Positions 53,109-64,000 of a DNA stretch of 64,000 bases are shown in pieces (positions within the stretch are counted from its first letter, which is position 1; each line of letters begins with the position of its first letter). This DNA is from Hypomesus transpacificus (lineage: Eukaryota > Chordata > Actinopteri > Osmeriformes > Osmeridae). Both the position numbers and the translations under genes were made by a program. The notes under the pieces were generated by a model. It searched no databases. It saw only the letters and a program-made list of their open reading frames with translations, and was not told the DNA's origin. The DNA is taken from positions 3,383,468-3,447,467 of the forward strand of contig NC_061062.1 of assembly GCF_021917145.1 (NCBI RefSeq). The letters are read 5' to 3'.

Positions 53109-53600
53109 CTTGTAGACCACAGCAATATATCCAGATTGAGCAACTAAACAACTACATGTCCAGTCCAGACAGAAGCAGTGTGTCGTGGAGACTGAGCCCA
53201 GCTGCGGAGACCTACTCTAGGCCTGCCTTGTCCAGTCCCACCAGCCAGACCACAGGGAGGAGTGAGACTAAAACTGATCCAGAGAGATACAGCCCTTTCC
53301 AGGACACTGAGTCCACACATCCACACTTCCTCAGCCTGGACACGACATCTTCCAGACACGTAGAAGGGGACAGCACAGCCCAGCGGGGTCCAGCCCAGCC
53401 CTACAGGAAGCTTATAATACTACCTCCTCCAAGAATCGCTCCTGGACACACACACACGCGCACGCACATATTCTGCTCCTGCAGCTACTGCTGCTGTCTC
53501 AGCTAACCGACAGCCCTCGACTGACTAGTAACACCCCCTTCTCCGGTTTCTGTCCTCCTATTGGAGGGAGTCGGAGCTCAGACCCGCCCACACCCCGTGT
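53109..53600 (-). promoter_or_regulatory. daam1: Candidate daam1 promoter and non-coding first exon
   Basis: On the minus strand a good donor (CTACAAG then GTAAGA) ends a possible exon at 53109. Upstream of it, near 53555-53565, is a CCAAT box (ATTGG on +) and near 53582-53592 an Sp1-type GGGCGGG, in GC-richer DNA without a TATA box. Together they suggest transcription starting around 53.48-53.52 kb. Inference only; splicing to the acceptor at 44887 would give a 8.2-kb first intron. Confidence 0.4.
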
Positions 53601-54493
53601 CTCTTCGGGCTGATCTAGAGATCAAGGGAGACAGAGAGAAAGAGAGATAGGGGGGATAGTACGATAATGAAAGAGAGAGGGTGGGGGAGGGAAAGAGACA
53701 GAAAGATAGAAAGAAAGATGGTGGAGATAAAAACAGAAAGAGTGGGAGTGATAAAGAGAAAAGAGAGAGAGAGACAAAGGGTGGGAGGGAGAGAGAGAGA
53801 CAAAAAAGGAAAGACAGATAGCTACTAAGTGTTGTGTAAAGGTAATAGGACAGCAGAGTGTGTTTATAAGACAGAGTTTACATACAGAAGGCAGCTTTGT
53901 GTGACAACAGCTGGCAGGCTGGCCAACAAGCCACCAGATGTGCAGCTTGATCCCCAAAGTTTGAAGATTATATTTGATTCACTCAGTATGCCAGTCTCTC
54001 ACTCATTCTCCCCGCTGGTGAAAAGCTGCCTGAATATTAAAAAAGTAATAATCATTGACTAGAAAGGCAACCACAGCAGGCTAGATAGACCTGTTCTCCC
54101 AGAGGACACATAAGGCCTGAGTGAACCAGCCTGCCAGCCAGCCAACCAGGCAGGGCAGGAGACAAAGGAGAAAGCCAGGCAGGTTGTAAGACAGCTGTCA
54201 GCGAGCCAATCAGTCAATGATCGCTCACCCCAGTTTAAGAGACTAAATCAGTGAAGCAGGCAGGAGCTGGAGAAACAGTCGAAGGTTCCCCAGCTGAGTC
54301 TGGTGGTGGAGTGTTCAGTCTCCTAGTCCACTGTGTCAACAACAACACAGCAACCGACCTTCGCCCGGATAATACCCAGCATCCACTGCTGGTTTGTTTA
54401 GTCTGATTGTCGCTAAGTAGAGAGATAGAACTGTCGTGTCGTGTCGAGGATGTTTTTAAGAGAAAGAACCGAGGCTCTTCTTTGGATGGATGC

Positions 54494-55052
54494 GAGAGGG
54501 GGAGGGGGGAGAGAGGGGGAGGGGGGAGAGAGGGGGAGGGGGGAGAGAGGGGGAGAGAGGGGGAGAGAGGGGGACGGGGGAGAGAGGGGGAGAGAGGGGG
54601 ACGGGGGAGAGAGGGGGAGGTGGGGGGGAAGAGGGGGAGGGGGGGAGAGAGGGGGAGAGAGGGGGACGGGGGAGAGAGGGGGAGGTGGGGGGGAAGAGGG
54701 GGAGGGGGGGAGAGAGGGGGAGGGGGGAGAGAGGGGGAGGGGGGGAAGAGGGGGAGGGGGGAGAGAGGGGGAGGGGGGAGAGAGGGGGAGGGGGGAAAGA
54801 GGGGGAGGGGGGGGGAAAGAGGGGGAAGGGGGAGAGAGGGGGAGGGGGGAGAGAGGGGGAGGGGGGGAGAGAGGGGGAGGGGGGAGAGAGGGGGAGAGAG
54901 GGGGAGGGGGGGGAGAGGGGGAGGGGGAGGGGAAGAGGGGGAGGGGGGAAAGAGGGGGAGGGGGGAAAGAGGGGGAGGGGGGAGAGAGGGGGAGGGGGGA
55001 GAGAGGGGAAAAGAGGGGGAGGTGGGAGAGAGGGGGGAGAGAGGGGGAGGGG
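54494..55052. repeat. Polypurine G/A minisatellite, about 560 bp
   Basis: Pure purine DNA of GAGAGAGGGGGAGGGGG units (18-20 bp) with occasional GACGGGG and GGTGGG. It can form triplex and G-quadruplex structures. Frames open on all strands here are artefacts. Confidence 0.95.
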
Positions 55053-56924
55053 TCCCGTTCTCATCATATCACCTGAAAACCCCTCTTCATATTGCTGACA
55101 TCCAGCCTTAACTAAATAACACCTGGGAAATCGGACCCAAGACACTTATTGAAAAGCTACTTCACTTCATATCAGCACAGTATATCAGGTAGTGCTTGTG
55201 TTGAATGCTTAATCTACGTATGGGGGGGGGGGGTTGTATTTTGCTGATGTTTGTGTGCGTATATCAGGTATTGTGTTGATGTTTTATGCATGCTCATCTC
55301 CCACACATTCCAGCGCGGTGGGATCGTGTATCTCTGTTTAGGTAAACATGATCTCCACTATGGAGAGTGTGGAGTTTGGCCTTCGGCGAGTCTGAACAGG
55401 TGGTCTGTTACAGGTGTGACGCATCACTCTGCCAGGCACACCCACACGGCACCCCCCCCCCCCCTTCCCCAAACAACCACGGGGTCAACCACTAACAGGG
55501 AGCTCACACGGCTGTGGTTGTGTCTGGCTTGGCTGATAACCATGTCGCTGAGACCATACAGGCAAAAGGAGGCTTCCTCTTTGGATTGAAATCCACCAGA
55601 CGTAACACTTTAATGGCACATGCTTTGCTACTGGTGTTCAGTTTCTTCAAGTTGCTACATTCTGACTCTTGTCATTGTTGAAGGCTCGTCATGCCTGCAA
55701 CTGACACATCACTGCAGAGACACTGTGATATCTAGCTTAACTACATACCAGCTAGGTATCCATCACTTTACCACCATGACACAACATACCTATTAAGTAT
55801 CTGTTTGTTTGTGTGTATGCGACAGTCTTTTGGGAATGTCACTGACAAACCATTCCTGCCCCAATCAGATTCAGAGAGGAATGTCACCAGGGCTCTTTAA
55901 CAAACATGTCGCAATGAGAAAAACCTATTGATGCCGAGCACCGTGGGAAGGGAGGCCATTGGGGCTCTGTAGGCCCCCAGTTTCCCTCCGGGCCCTCAGT
56001 AAGCCTGCGCTCGGCTCCCTTCCCGGCTCAGGGATCAGATAGCTGGAGCATGGCTGGCTTAGAGGCTGGATGAGGGCAGCATTGTTAGGGAGTGTAATGG
56101 TGCAACATGGGGCTCAGATCAGGAACCAAGCTCACCCTGCTGTTGCTGCGCTTCCAGGTTTCTACATCAGCATTTCATAACACCCGCCATCAAAAATTGA
56201 TAGAGAATCAAACAGTATTTTATGGTTTGAGAGTATTTCCTAACAGTTCTTTCTCCCTGCTTAATGTATGAAGGCTTCTGAGCTGAGATCTGCATTAGTA
56301 ATGATACAAGAACACAGTGGAAAGAGTCTGAAAGCATTTGTTTGTTTGTTTGTTTCTTAGTGTGCGTTAGTTAAAACTGCTCTGTATGACACTAAACTAA
56401 ATCTTAGTGAGCTGCTTGTTTTTTTCCTCGACTAACCAATTAGGGTAAATGTTATTACTTGCATTTCAGAATCTGCTTACAGAGTGCACCAACTGTAAAC
56501 TCACTGGCTAACTGTCTGTTCCACATTAGTTAAGCTAAAAACCAAGCTAACACACTCAAATGCAAGCTAATACAGCTGAAATGTGAACTTGGACAGCTAA
56601 ATAAATATGTGATAAATCGCAGCCAAAAACATCTCAAAGAATATGAAAACATGTTTTCCAAGGAATCTGCTCATACAGGAGATCATTTGTGATGCTGTAG
56701 CTTGCGCTCCATTTGAGAACCAGAGGAAACTTCTTGACTAAACAGATCTCAGAATGGACATTCGCTGATAGGATCATAACAGTCACCCATACACCAGTGC
56801 GGCTGAAGAACAAGGGTTTAACCCATGTCAGACACATTAAGTCTCGACCCACTTTGACCTAGAGCACAACTACAATTTAACACATTTAGGGACATTGCCT
56901 GTCAATAAAAGTGTTTCTTATATT

Positions 56925-57136
56925 CAGCATATGGTCTGCACCTCGCTGTATCACTAACCGTCTCTGGAGGAAAGAATTCCTCACTGAATTATTCCTCCCA
57001 AGACTTCTTTACGAGTTTTACTTGTCTTCTTTGAAGGTTTTAGGTTGGTTTAGGTGCAGTTCTATGGGTGTCTGTGAAGCCATATGTGACATTGCTTGGA
57101 AAAAGGGCTATGCAAATAACATTTGATTTGATTTGA
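56925..57136 (+). mobile_element. Dispersed teleost repeat with TTTGA tail
   Basis: The stretch ends GTGACATTGCTTGGAAAAAG, GGCTATGCAAATAA and then TTTGATTTGATTTG, a 3' end I recognise from many teleost genomes. A fragment in the opposite orientation lies at 51990-52031. The element class (LINE or SINE derived) cannot be settled from this copy. Confidence 0.6.
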
Positions 57137-57459
57137 AAAGTGTGACTTGAGAGAAGCTTTTTAACATAGGAATCCTGCCAAATCTTAAATTTTCATCTGC
57201 TTCTAGTTTCTTCCGGGGAAGAATGTTAGAACTGGTAACAATTGAGTGGTTATATCACTGTCACACATTTTCAATGACACGGTAGTGAAAAGGATATTCA
57301 GCATAATGCACAAGACCTGTACAGTCCTCTCTTAAAAGCAGAGCCTTATCTTAAAACGAGTATAACCATCTCTTGACCCACACCACAAGTGATCACAGGT
57401 AAACCCAATCACACCAACTTTGCACCAATGTTTTTAAGATTGGTGGAAATGGTGTGCGA

Positions 57460-57491
<32 letters not shown>

Positions 57492-59018
57492 TGGGCAGTG
57501 GGGGGACCTGGGCCCAGCTAGGCAGCAGAGGGCTGATAGGCTGACTCTAGGCTGGGCCTGGGAGAGAATAACACAGAGTCCCACCATTGTCCTGTCTCAC
57601 TGAAGCACACACACACACAGAATAGGGACGTCCAAACAACCCCACCAGCCTATTGTTGCGGCTTGACTGGGTTTGAGACTAGGTTGAGGCTGGACTGGAG
57701 GACTGGGGCTGGGGCAAGGCCATGGGCTGAAGGCATGGGTGGTAGGGCCAGGGACTCGGATCCCATCCCAAATCAATCCTTAAGCCATATGCACCCAGTG
57801 CACTTGTGGGGATCAGGGTAGATGAAGCTGGGGGAAGCCAAAAGGAAGGCCATGTCAGGGTGTTGAACCATGGGCAGAATGCCTCCCACATTCTCCTACG
57901 TCGGCTGGCCAGCGAAGGGTGTGTTTGTGTGACCAACCCAGTAGAATCATGCAACACCTGTCTACACCACGAGAAAATATGCAAGTCAGGCACACACACA
58001 CACAATGACATGTACTGTGGGTGCACACACACACACACACACGGAAATCACTCCACATCGTCACAGTCTGAAACTGCAACACAGCTGAAAGCAAAACGCA
58101 ATGTTCGGTTTCATCGAGATAAGTTGTCGATTGCCATCTGGGGCTTCATGTTATGGCTGTAGAATTAAAACAGACAGACATGCAGGCAGACAGCAGGCAG
58201 ACAGACAGACAGGCAGAGACAGACAGACAGGCAGTTACAGAACAGAGATAGAATGACAGAACAATAGAAACGATATACAGCTAGGGAGCAGAGAGACCCA
58301 CAGTGAAACTGATCATCAGACAGACACTGTCTGTTAATGTCACCAGTGTGTGTTGTGGTGGTAGCAGACTTCAGGATCAGGTCTCTGGCATGGCCTGACG
58401 TTCCCTGGCACAGCTAGTGAGCAGCTCCCTGCCTCCCCAGCACCACCCTGACCTCACTGCTCTAATTGAAGACTTCTCTTGGAGTTCCACTATGCGTGGT
58501 GCAGCTACACAGCTACACACACACTCATTAATGAGCTGCGCCAATACCCTGGGATACAGGCTAACAAGTACCTACCCACCACCCACTCAAACACTCCTCC
58601 ACATCTACCCTGCATCACACACACACACACACATACACGTACACACTACAGTACCAAGGGAGAGGGTTATGGTCCCCAATCTCTAAACCCTTCTTGGACC
58701 CATGCCCAGTACACACAGCATTTAAGGTGCTGCTGAGATGCCACTTACATAGGGTACTCTCTCTCTCTCACAAACTCTCTCTCCTTCTCACACACAGCTG
58801 GGTTTTGTCAATGATTGAGATGCTGAGGCATGCGTGTCTGCGTCAGCCAGAAAAACGCCCGTCATATTTCACAAAGACAAGACAGGTTGGTACTGGGGTT
58901 AGTTAGTGGAAGGGAGTTGGGTGGAACCAAACTGGTGGTGTGGTAGTTAAGTCTACGTTTTCTCGTATACACTTAGATACTGTCATCCTGAAACCAAAAA
59001 TAATTTTCGAACGTTGGT

Positions 59019-59070
59019 TGGTTTGTTGGTCTAGGTGAGCGGGACATCCGGGTTCAATTCCGTTCTGCCC
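59019..59070 (+). pseudogene. tRNA-Pro-like remnant lacking the anticodon arm
   Basis: GTTGGTCTAGG followed 14 nt later by CCGGGTTCAATTCCG corresponds to the D arm and T arm of eukaryotic tRNA-Pro, but the anticodon stem-loop is absent, so it cannot be a working tRNA. It is a deleted tRNA copy or the head of a decayed SINE. Confidence 0.4.
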
Positions 59071-59654
59071 TGGCTGCAGGTTAAAGTTACCTTAAAGCGA
59101 GCTCTAATGTGGGCTAATTCAAACACCTGGCCTGGACAGCCGGATAGCTGCCTGATAACGGTGATTATCTGTAGTAGGTATAATAACTGTTAAACGATGT
59201 ACCCGTTCCCCATACTAAATGCATTAGAAACAGTAGCAAGTCAAACTTTTGCTGCACACCCTATCCCAGCACCCGGCCTCGCAAACCCGTAGACAGATTC
59301 TAGGCTTCTCATCGACTACACAGCCCCGAACACGAACAACAAAAAAAGACGCAAGGCCTACATTCTTCACATGCTACCAATCAGATCGAATTACCTTTTA
59401 ACCGTGCAAAAGACTGCCGTTCGAATTAAACAAACAGATAGTTTCCATTTAGAAAAATTCGGCTATTCTTCATGTGAAAATGATTTGCATCTTGATGTCG
59501 TCCCACCCATAATGTAGTAGGTTACAACAGCGATCATCGTCTTTTACATTATTCACAAGACTACGGCAAACTATTTAACCGAAAAACGATATACCTATGT
59601 GTTGCATACCCAAATAATTATCGTCATATACGAATTTATAACGGTAAATTCTGC

Positions 59655-59850
59655 GTTACCTTGTAAACAAATCCATCGCACCGCCCGTCCAGTCGGTCTT
59701 TCACGGTAAAGGGTGAATGGGGAGTGGAGCTGGGCTGTAGTGATTGGGCTGTGTGGCGGGTGACATCATCGTTTTTGGCTGGTGTCAGCGCCGCTGCAAA
59801 CACTGACCCAGTAGAAAGACGCGCACGTTTTCATGGGAAGTGTAGTTTCA
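59655..59850 (-). promoter_or_regulatory. Candidate distal promoter (CCAAT, CRE-like, ZNF143 motifs) and first exon
   Basis: A minus-strand donor (TTTACAAG then GTAACG) would end an exon at 59660. Upstream of it in transcription order come a CCAAT box (ATTGG, 59743-59747), a CRE-like TGACATCA (59761-59768) and TCATGGGAAGTGTAGTT (59831-59847), whose complement fits the ZNF143 motif ACTACAnTTCCCA. The cluster is typical of TATA-less promoters. The simplest reading is a distal first exon of daam1, 15 kb before its start codon; an unrecognised non-coding or divergent + transcript is possible. Confidence 0.45.
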
Positions 59851-59859
59851 GAGGAGTCG

Positions 59860-62470
59860 CATCTGTAGCAGCAGTGACCACAGTTAAAAACCAGTCTGAG
59901 TGGTCAAATAAAGAAAGATTATGACAGACTTTGAGATTATAGACTAGTGTAGAGCAGAGGATCAGAGCAAAGCAGACTAACCTATAAGAGAAAATAACCT
60001 GTCAGCTGTTTCTTTAAAAATCACTTTACAACAGACAACAACATTAACAACAAGCACAACAGTAGTCATTGAACACATCAGATGCATCACCTTGACAATA
60101 TTCAGTATGCCTCCGTCCGGCACTGGACACTGAACTCACCCAGCCTAGTCTGAGAGCAGAGGAGGGGGAGGTGCAGGTCGGCTGGGTGGATTCAACCAAA
60201 AACAGGGCACAGACAGAATTACAGGGGATTAGATGGGAGTGGTGGTGACATGGGGATGTGTGCTGGTATTACAGCCATGCCGGCAGCTGGCCATCATACC
60301 AACTAGGCCCACAGGATTACACCCAGTTTGGCAGCACAGAGATCGAGATTTTAACTTGAAAGGTTTTCTTCCCCCTCTGCTTGGTGTGGGTTGTATTGAA
60401 AGGTTGGGTGGGGGGTGGGGGAGGGGGGAGGGGGGAGGGTACCACCATAGATATTTATATGGGTGAAGATATATAGTTCAAACACTCAGATTTATGAACG
60501 TAAGTATAAAGTAAATTCAATCCTTGTGGATTATCTTTGGTGTTTAATATGTCACTGACAGGAGAACGAATGTCAACATGGGCAGGTCTTCACAGACCTC
60601 AGAGGGGCTCGGCCGACATCTTGGTTTCAAGTCCTGGCAGCATGGGTGGCTTTGCCTTTCATGCAGTGAGATATTACAGTCCTTCACATACAGGAGTGAG
60701 GCAGGAGTGAGTTTACAAACGCCCCGTGTTAGTCTGTTGCATAAACAGACAGGATTCTGTAGGGTGGCAAGGGAGGTGGGTAAATATTTAAACTTTCCTG
60801 GTCTGGTTCTTGTCCCATGGCTTAGAGACTGGGGAGATAAAAGCTGCTGTAATACAGGGTTGAAGATCAATAGGAGGTGTGGAGAGGAGGTATAGAAGAG
60901 AGGAGGAGAGAGGAGGAAAGGAGGTGAGAGAAGGAGAGAAGAGAGGAAATCAAATTGTACACTGTTCCAACCTCTATTACTGTCCACGCTAGGAGTATGA
61001 CCCTAGTGGCTCCGTCTCTGGACTGATCAAAGGATGACCTGGGAGGATGAAGTCCTGGGGAAGACCTGGGCAGGTCTACGCCACAGACAGGAGGAGGAGA
61101 GTTGATGTCGTTAAGGTGGTATGAGGGTCCTTTGCCTTTCATCTCCCTTTATCTGATGAGAGAAAGACTAAAAGGAGGAGATAAGAGGGAGAAAGACTCA
61201 GGGTTGTTAGATCCATTGTCTAATGGTTGTGATTGGAGATTAGCTCGAGATGGGGTGGAGGGGCGGGGTGATGCCGGAGATGTGGATGGCTGGGCGCGGG
61301 GGGGGGGGGGGTATTAGATGAGTCAAGAGATTGCTCCAAACTCCCCTCTATGGTAGAAGGATTAGTGGATCATTAAATGGTCATTAAACATCACTTTAAA
61401 GAAATTAGAGATTAGACGGATCATCTGGCTACAAGCCCCATCCTCAGTCTGCCTACTAGCCCCAGCCCTGGCCCCAGCCTCAGCCCCAGCCTCAGCTTCG
61501 GCCCGATCCTGCTACCAGCCCCAGTCCCAGCCTCAGCTCCAGTCTGGCAAAGTTCATAGCATCCCCATCCCCAGCAAAGCATTGGCCTTCAGTTCAAGCA
61601 CATCATAACTCTGAATAAACAAACATGGGTGCATCTCACATGCTCTGATCAACACTGCACCACAGTGATAATTTGCAGTAAATTAGTCGGTCTGTTGGTT
61701 CAATATAGAGTGTTTTACTACTGTGTGTTTACCCTAGATAAGATAATTATCCCTCAACTATAGTACACATTCCAACTGCACCACAAGTTGGGTAAAGAAT
61801 CTTAGGAACACACAGATTGAGCACTGGTCCCTGTGTGATAGTATGTAACGGACGTGGTCTTGCCAGTTCCATCAGGCTTTTCCGGACCGTGTCCACCCTT
61901 TACCGAGAGTCGAACACGCCACCTCTGACTTCCTAAGCCCCACCACTACCAGCTACGCCAAAGAAAAGCTAGCTATTCGTTGACGCGGGTGGCCCATTAC
62001 ATACCTGAGGAGTGAGTTTCACTGATTCACGCCGGCTACACTTGGAAACCCACTCCTGACCTCTTGATGGTTGGAGAGAGATGTTCAGAAAAGAGATATC
62101 CTGATAAACCAAACTAAGCCCTGGTAAACAGTGATTGTACTTAAAGCCAGTTGATCATAAGTTATCTAGGTTATCACACAGCTTTGTTGTTGCTGACGAC
62201 AGTAAATGCTGTTGTTTCACTAAGGTGAGACCATAAGCTGTGTTGAAATAACACCGATAATGACCCACAGGAATAGATTGTGGAGTATGTTGATCTGGTA
62301 ACACACTAACAGTGGATAGACAAGATTATTATTCTTGCTCTTCGCTGACACAAGCACAATGATGTCAGGAGAGAGGCATTCATAAGATGTCTCTGGTAGA
62401 CTTAGCAGTTTACTGGCGTCTGCTGAGATTTATGAAGCTGCCACCTACTGGTCAAAGTCAGTAACTACAA
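59860..62470. other. Intergenic region between daam1 and the serine dehydratase gene
   Basis: No exon recognised. Contains G-rich tracts (60405-60440, 61300-61312), GA-rich DNA (60880-60950), CAGCCCCAGCCTCAGC-type low-complexity DNA (61437-61550) and a tRNA-derived SINE head (61900-61963). Confidence 0.5.
61900..61963 (-). mobile_element. tRNA-like SINE head, minus strand
   Basis: Minus strand carries A-box-like TAGCTGGTAGTGG (61943-61955 on +) and B-box-like GTGTTCGACTCTCGG (61903-61917), spaced as in a tRNA. The arms do not pair well, so this is a SINE head rather than a tRNA gene. The rest of the element towards 61.85 kb is not recognised. Confidence 0.5.
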
Positions 62471-62489
62471 CCACCAATTTTCACAGAAT

Positions 62490-62495
62490 TTTATT
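62490..62495 (-). terminator. Poly(A) signal for the serine dehydratase gene
   Basis: TTTATT on + (AATAAA on minus) lies 315 nt after the stop codon, the first canonical hexamer in that direction. Confidence 0.5.
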
Positions 62496-62809
62496 TCCAC
62501 ACAAAGTTAAAAAGAATGTGTCTTGGACAACTGAGAAGCTAATCCCACATGGTGCCAGAGCCAAGGGTCAAGTATTGGCATTTCTAGGTCAGGGTCAAGG
62601 GTTACATTGTTCTTGCAAGGAAGTAGAAGTGGTCCGAGTCCAGGTTAAGGGGTTATAATTTGAGAAGTATGTGAATGTGGAAGTAGTCAAGGCTCTAGGT
62701 GTTGTATGTGGAAAAAAAGGCTGGTGTCAAGGTTCTAGGTGTTTCCACTTGGTGTCAGCGGTATGTGGTCTACAGTAGGTGTTGGAACTGAACCCGTCTA
62801 TTTCAGAGC

Positions 62810-63675
62810 TCAAGTGTGCAGGATCTTTTTGAGGTGCTGCATCTGGGACATGTTGACGCTGCTGCCACCGCACACAATGACCACCAGGGGGCCGAGAGAG
62901 CGAGGCAGGCGGCCTTCATCCTGCAGCTTCTGGATAAGCCCGCTGTAAACCGCCGCCAACGACGCTCCGCACGCCAGCTCAACCAAAACACGCTCCTCAT
63001 CTGGGCACACAAGGCAAAGCAACATCAACATTCAATGACCAGATAGCAGCTGTAACTACTGGCTTCACCTCTGCACCATAGATGGCTAGTGGTGTTACCT
63101 CAGCAAGGAGGTTCTATTAGCCCTGAGAGGTCCTCACCCAGGAAGGTCTCCACAGCCTCCAGAGCCTGCTTGTCTGACACCAGCTCTGAGATGATGGGGC
63201 AGTTCTCCTCTTGGCTATAATCAAAGGCCCGCTGACACACAGTCTTAGCTCCTAAACACTTAGCCTCGCTGGAAACACAACCAGGTTATAGTACAATATG
63301 ATACACATCTTGCTGGTGATACATACAATCTCATATCATACTTGACATGTTTCACTTTCTATTTGTCATGTGTCGTACTTGAGGTAAGCTTGATTTAGCT
63401 TCCTTGGCATGCATTTCAACTGTGACACCAGAATGCTGTTTTCTTACCTGGTGATGTCAGGCAGGGTAACTATCCTCCCTGTCTTCACTGCTGCATTGAA
63501 ACAGTGAGCTCCCTCTGTCTCCATGGCAAGGATGGGCACAGAGCCCCAGCCCACCTCCCTCATCCCCTCCACCACCCCACAGAGGAGCCCCCCTCCACCC
63601 ACAGACACTACTACAGCCCCAGGCTTCACTGGCAGGCAGGCCCGGATCTCCCGGATAACACTGGCATGGCCCTGC
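62810..63675 (-). CDS. sds: L-serine dehydratase / SDS-like (3' part; continues beyond the right edge)
   Basis: Three final exons in transcript order: 63675-63448, 63268-63138, 63000-62810, phases consistent, giving about 183 C-terminal residues of a family protein of about 330. The first seen exon opens in QGHASVIREIR and carries SVGGGGLLCGVVEG, the glycine loop that holds the PLP phosphate, then AMETEGAHCFNAA; the last has LVVIVCGG, with the cysteine near the PLP ring. The enzyme is a cytosolic PLP-dependent fold-type II lyase turning serine (and threonine) into pyruvate (or 2-oxobutyrate) and ammonia (established). Similarity is split between SDS and SDSL, so the exact paralogue is open. 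The usual VEPACG motif reads VELACG here. The N-terminal half with the Schiff-base lysine (SFKIRG) lies outside the window. Confidence 0.85.
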
Positions 63676-64000
63676 CTGATGGAGGAGGAAAGAGGTTTAA
63701 CTTTAACAGTTAAGTTACAGATAATAAAACACACTATAAGCGGTTTCTGCTATGTAACACATGATTTAGGGTCAGGGTTAGAGGGTCTGTTCTAGTTGTT
63801 GAATTGGATCCAAAAACATCAGAAGCCAAGCTCTCTGAACTACCACCGAACTGTTTGACAAAGTGGAGACACTGATTCCATCTCAAGCACGTGACTTTTC
63901 TGTTGTTTCCTTGTGTATGTGTCCTGGTTGGTTCCAGGTCAGACAGAGAGCCAAGATGAAGGTTTGTGCCACTACAAACAGCCCCATGCCTAGTCTCTAT
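63676..64000 (-). other. Intron of the serine dehydratase gene at the window edge
   Basis: Sequence beyond the last visible acceptor. I see no further exon of the family before the edge, so this is taken as intron. Confidence 0.55.

Larger units (their letters stand above)
55060..59640. other. Non-coding region between the candidate daam1 promoters
   Basis: I see no exon. It contains a G run near 55220, a C run near 55452, a dispersed repeat (56925-57136), GT and CA microsatellites (57455-57492, 58023-58042), (CAGA)n at about 58180-58235 and a tRNA-like remnant at 59019-59070. The remainder looks like single-copy intronic or intergenic DNA. Confidence 0.5.

Noticed and set aside
54407..55145. 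Frames of 200-230 codons of GERGGGGREG or PPSPSLPP type
   Set aside because: Translations of a pure purine repeat on both strands; no codon structure.
59724..59924. A 66-codon frame on + in the promoter-like region
   Set aside because: No family match and it begins in the CCAAT/ZNF143 motif cluster; treated as chance.

Overview
This is nuclear DNA from a ray-finned fish. Reasons: five multi-exon or intronless vertebrate protein genes with GT-AG introns, dense (CA)n/(GA)n microsatellites and minisatellites, and tRNA-derived SINEs whose body (a motif like TTTAGCAGACGCTCTTATCC) is common in teleosts. An osmerid- or salmonid-like fish would fit, but that is a guess. All exon models below were assembled by hand from reading frame, splice sites and remembered family sequences.

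Layout. 1-7.6 kb is non-coding and microsatellite-rich. 7.7-14.6 kb (+) is a 19-exon coiled-coil gene, ccdc175. 15.6-17.5 kb (-) is jkamp, an ER multi-pass membrane protein that converges tail-to-tail with ccdc175. 18.7-20.1 kb (+) is the intronless orphan GPCR gpr135. 23.5-44.8 kb (-) is the formin daam1 in 26 coding exons, with a likely 2-kb 3' UTR down to about 21.4 kb. 44.9-62.4 kb holds no coding exon that I can support, but has two candidate daam1 first-exon/promoter regions (about 53.1-53.6 kb and 59.65-59.85 kb) and a large set of tandem repeats. 62.8-63.7 kb (-) carries the last three exons of a serine dehydratase gene (sds/sdsl family) that runs off the right edge.

The order and relative orientations ccdc175-jkamp-gpr135-daam1 match the block on human 14q23, read in reverse. 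L3HYPDH, which in mammals lies between JKAMP and GPR135, is absent from the 1.2-kb gap here. The neighbours do not form a pathway. They are ordinary eukaryotic genes kept together by synteny: JKAMP in ER-associated degradation, DAAM1 in Wnt/planar-cell-polarity actin assembly, SDS in serine catabolism, GPR135 an orphan receptor, CCDC175 uncharacterised.

I found no new operon-like or defence system. The best leads are a 21-nt daam1 microexon preceded by a UGC-rich tract, the candidate distal daam1 promoters, overlapping 3' ends of ccdc175 and jkamp, an out-of-frame upstream ATG overlapping gpr135, a 20-copy 17-bp array rich in TGACGTG cores, and a perfect 25-bp inverted repeat in a daam1 intron.
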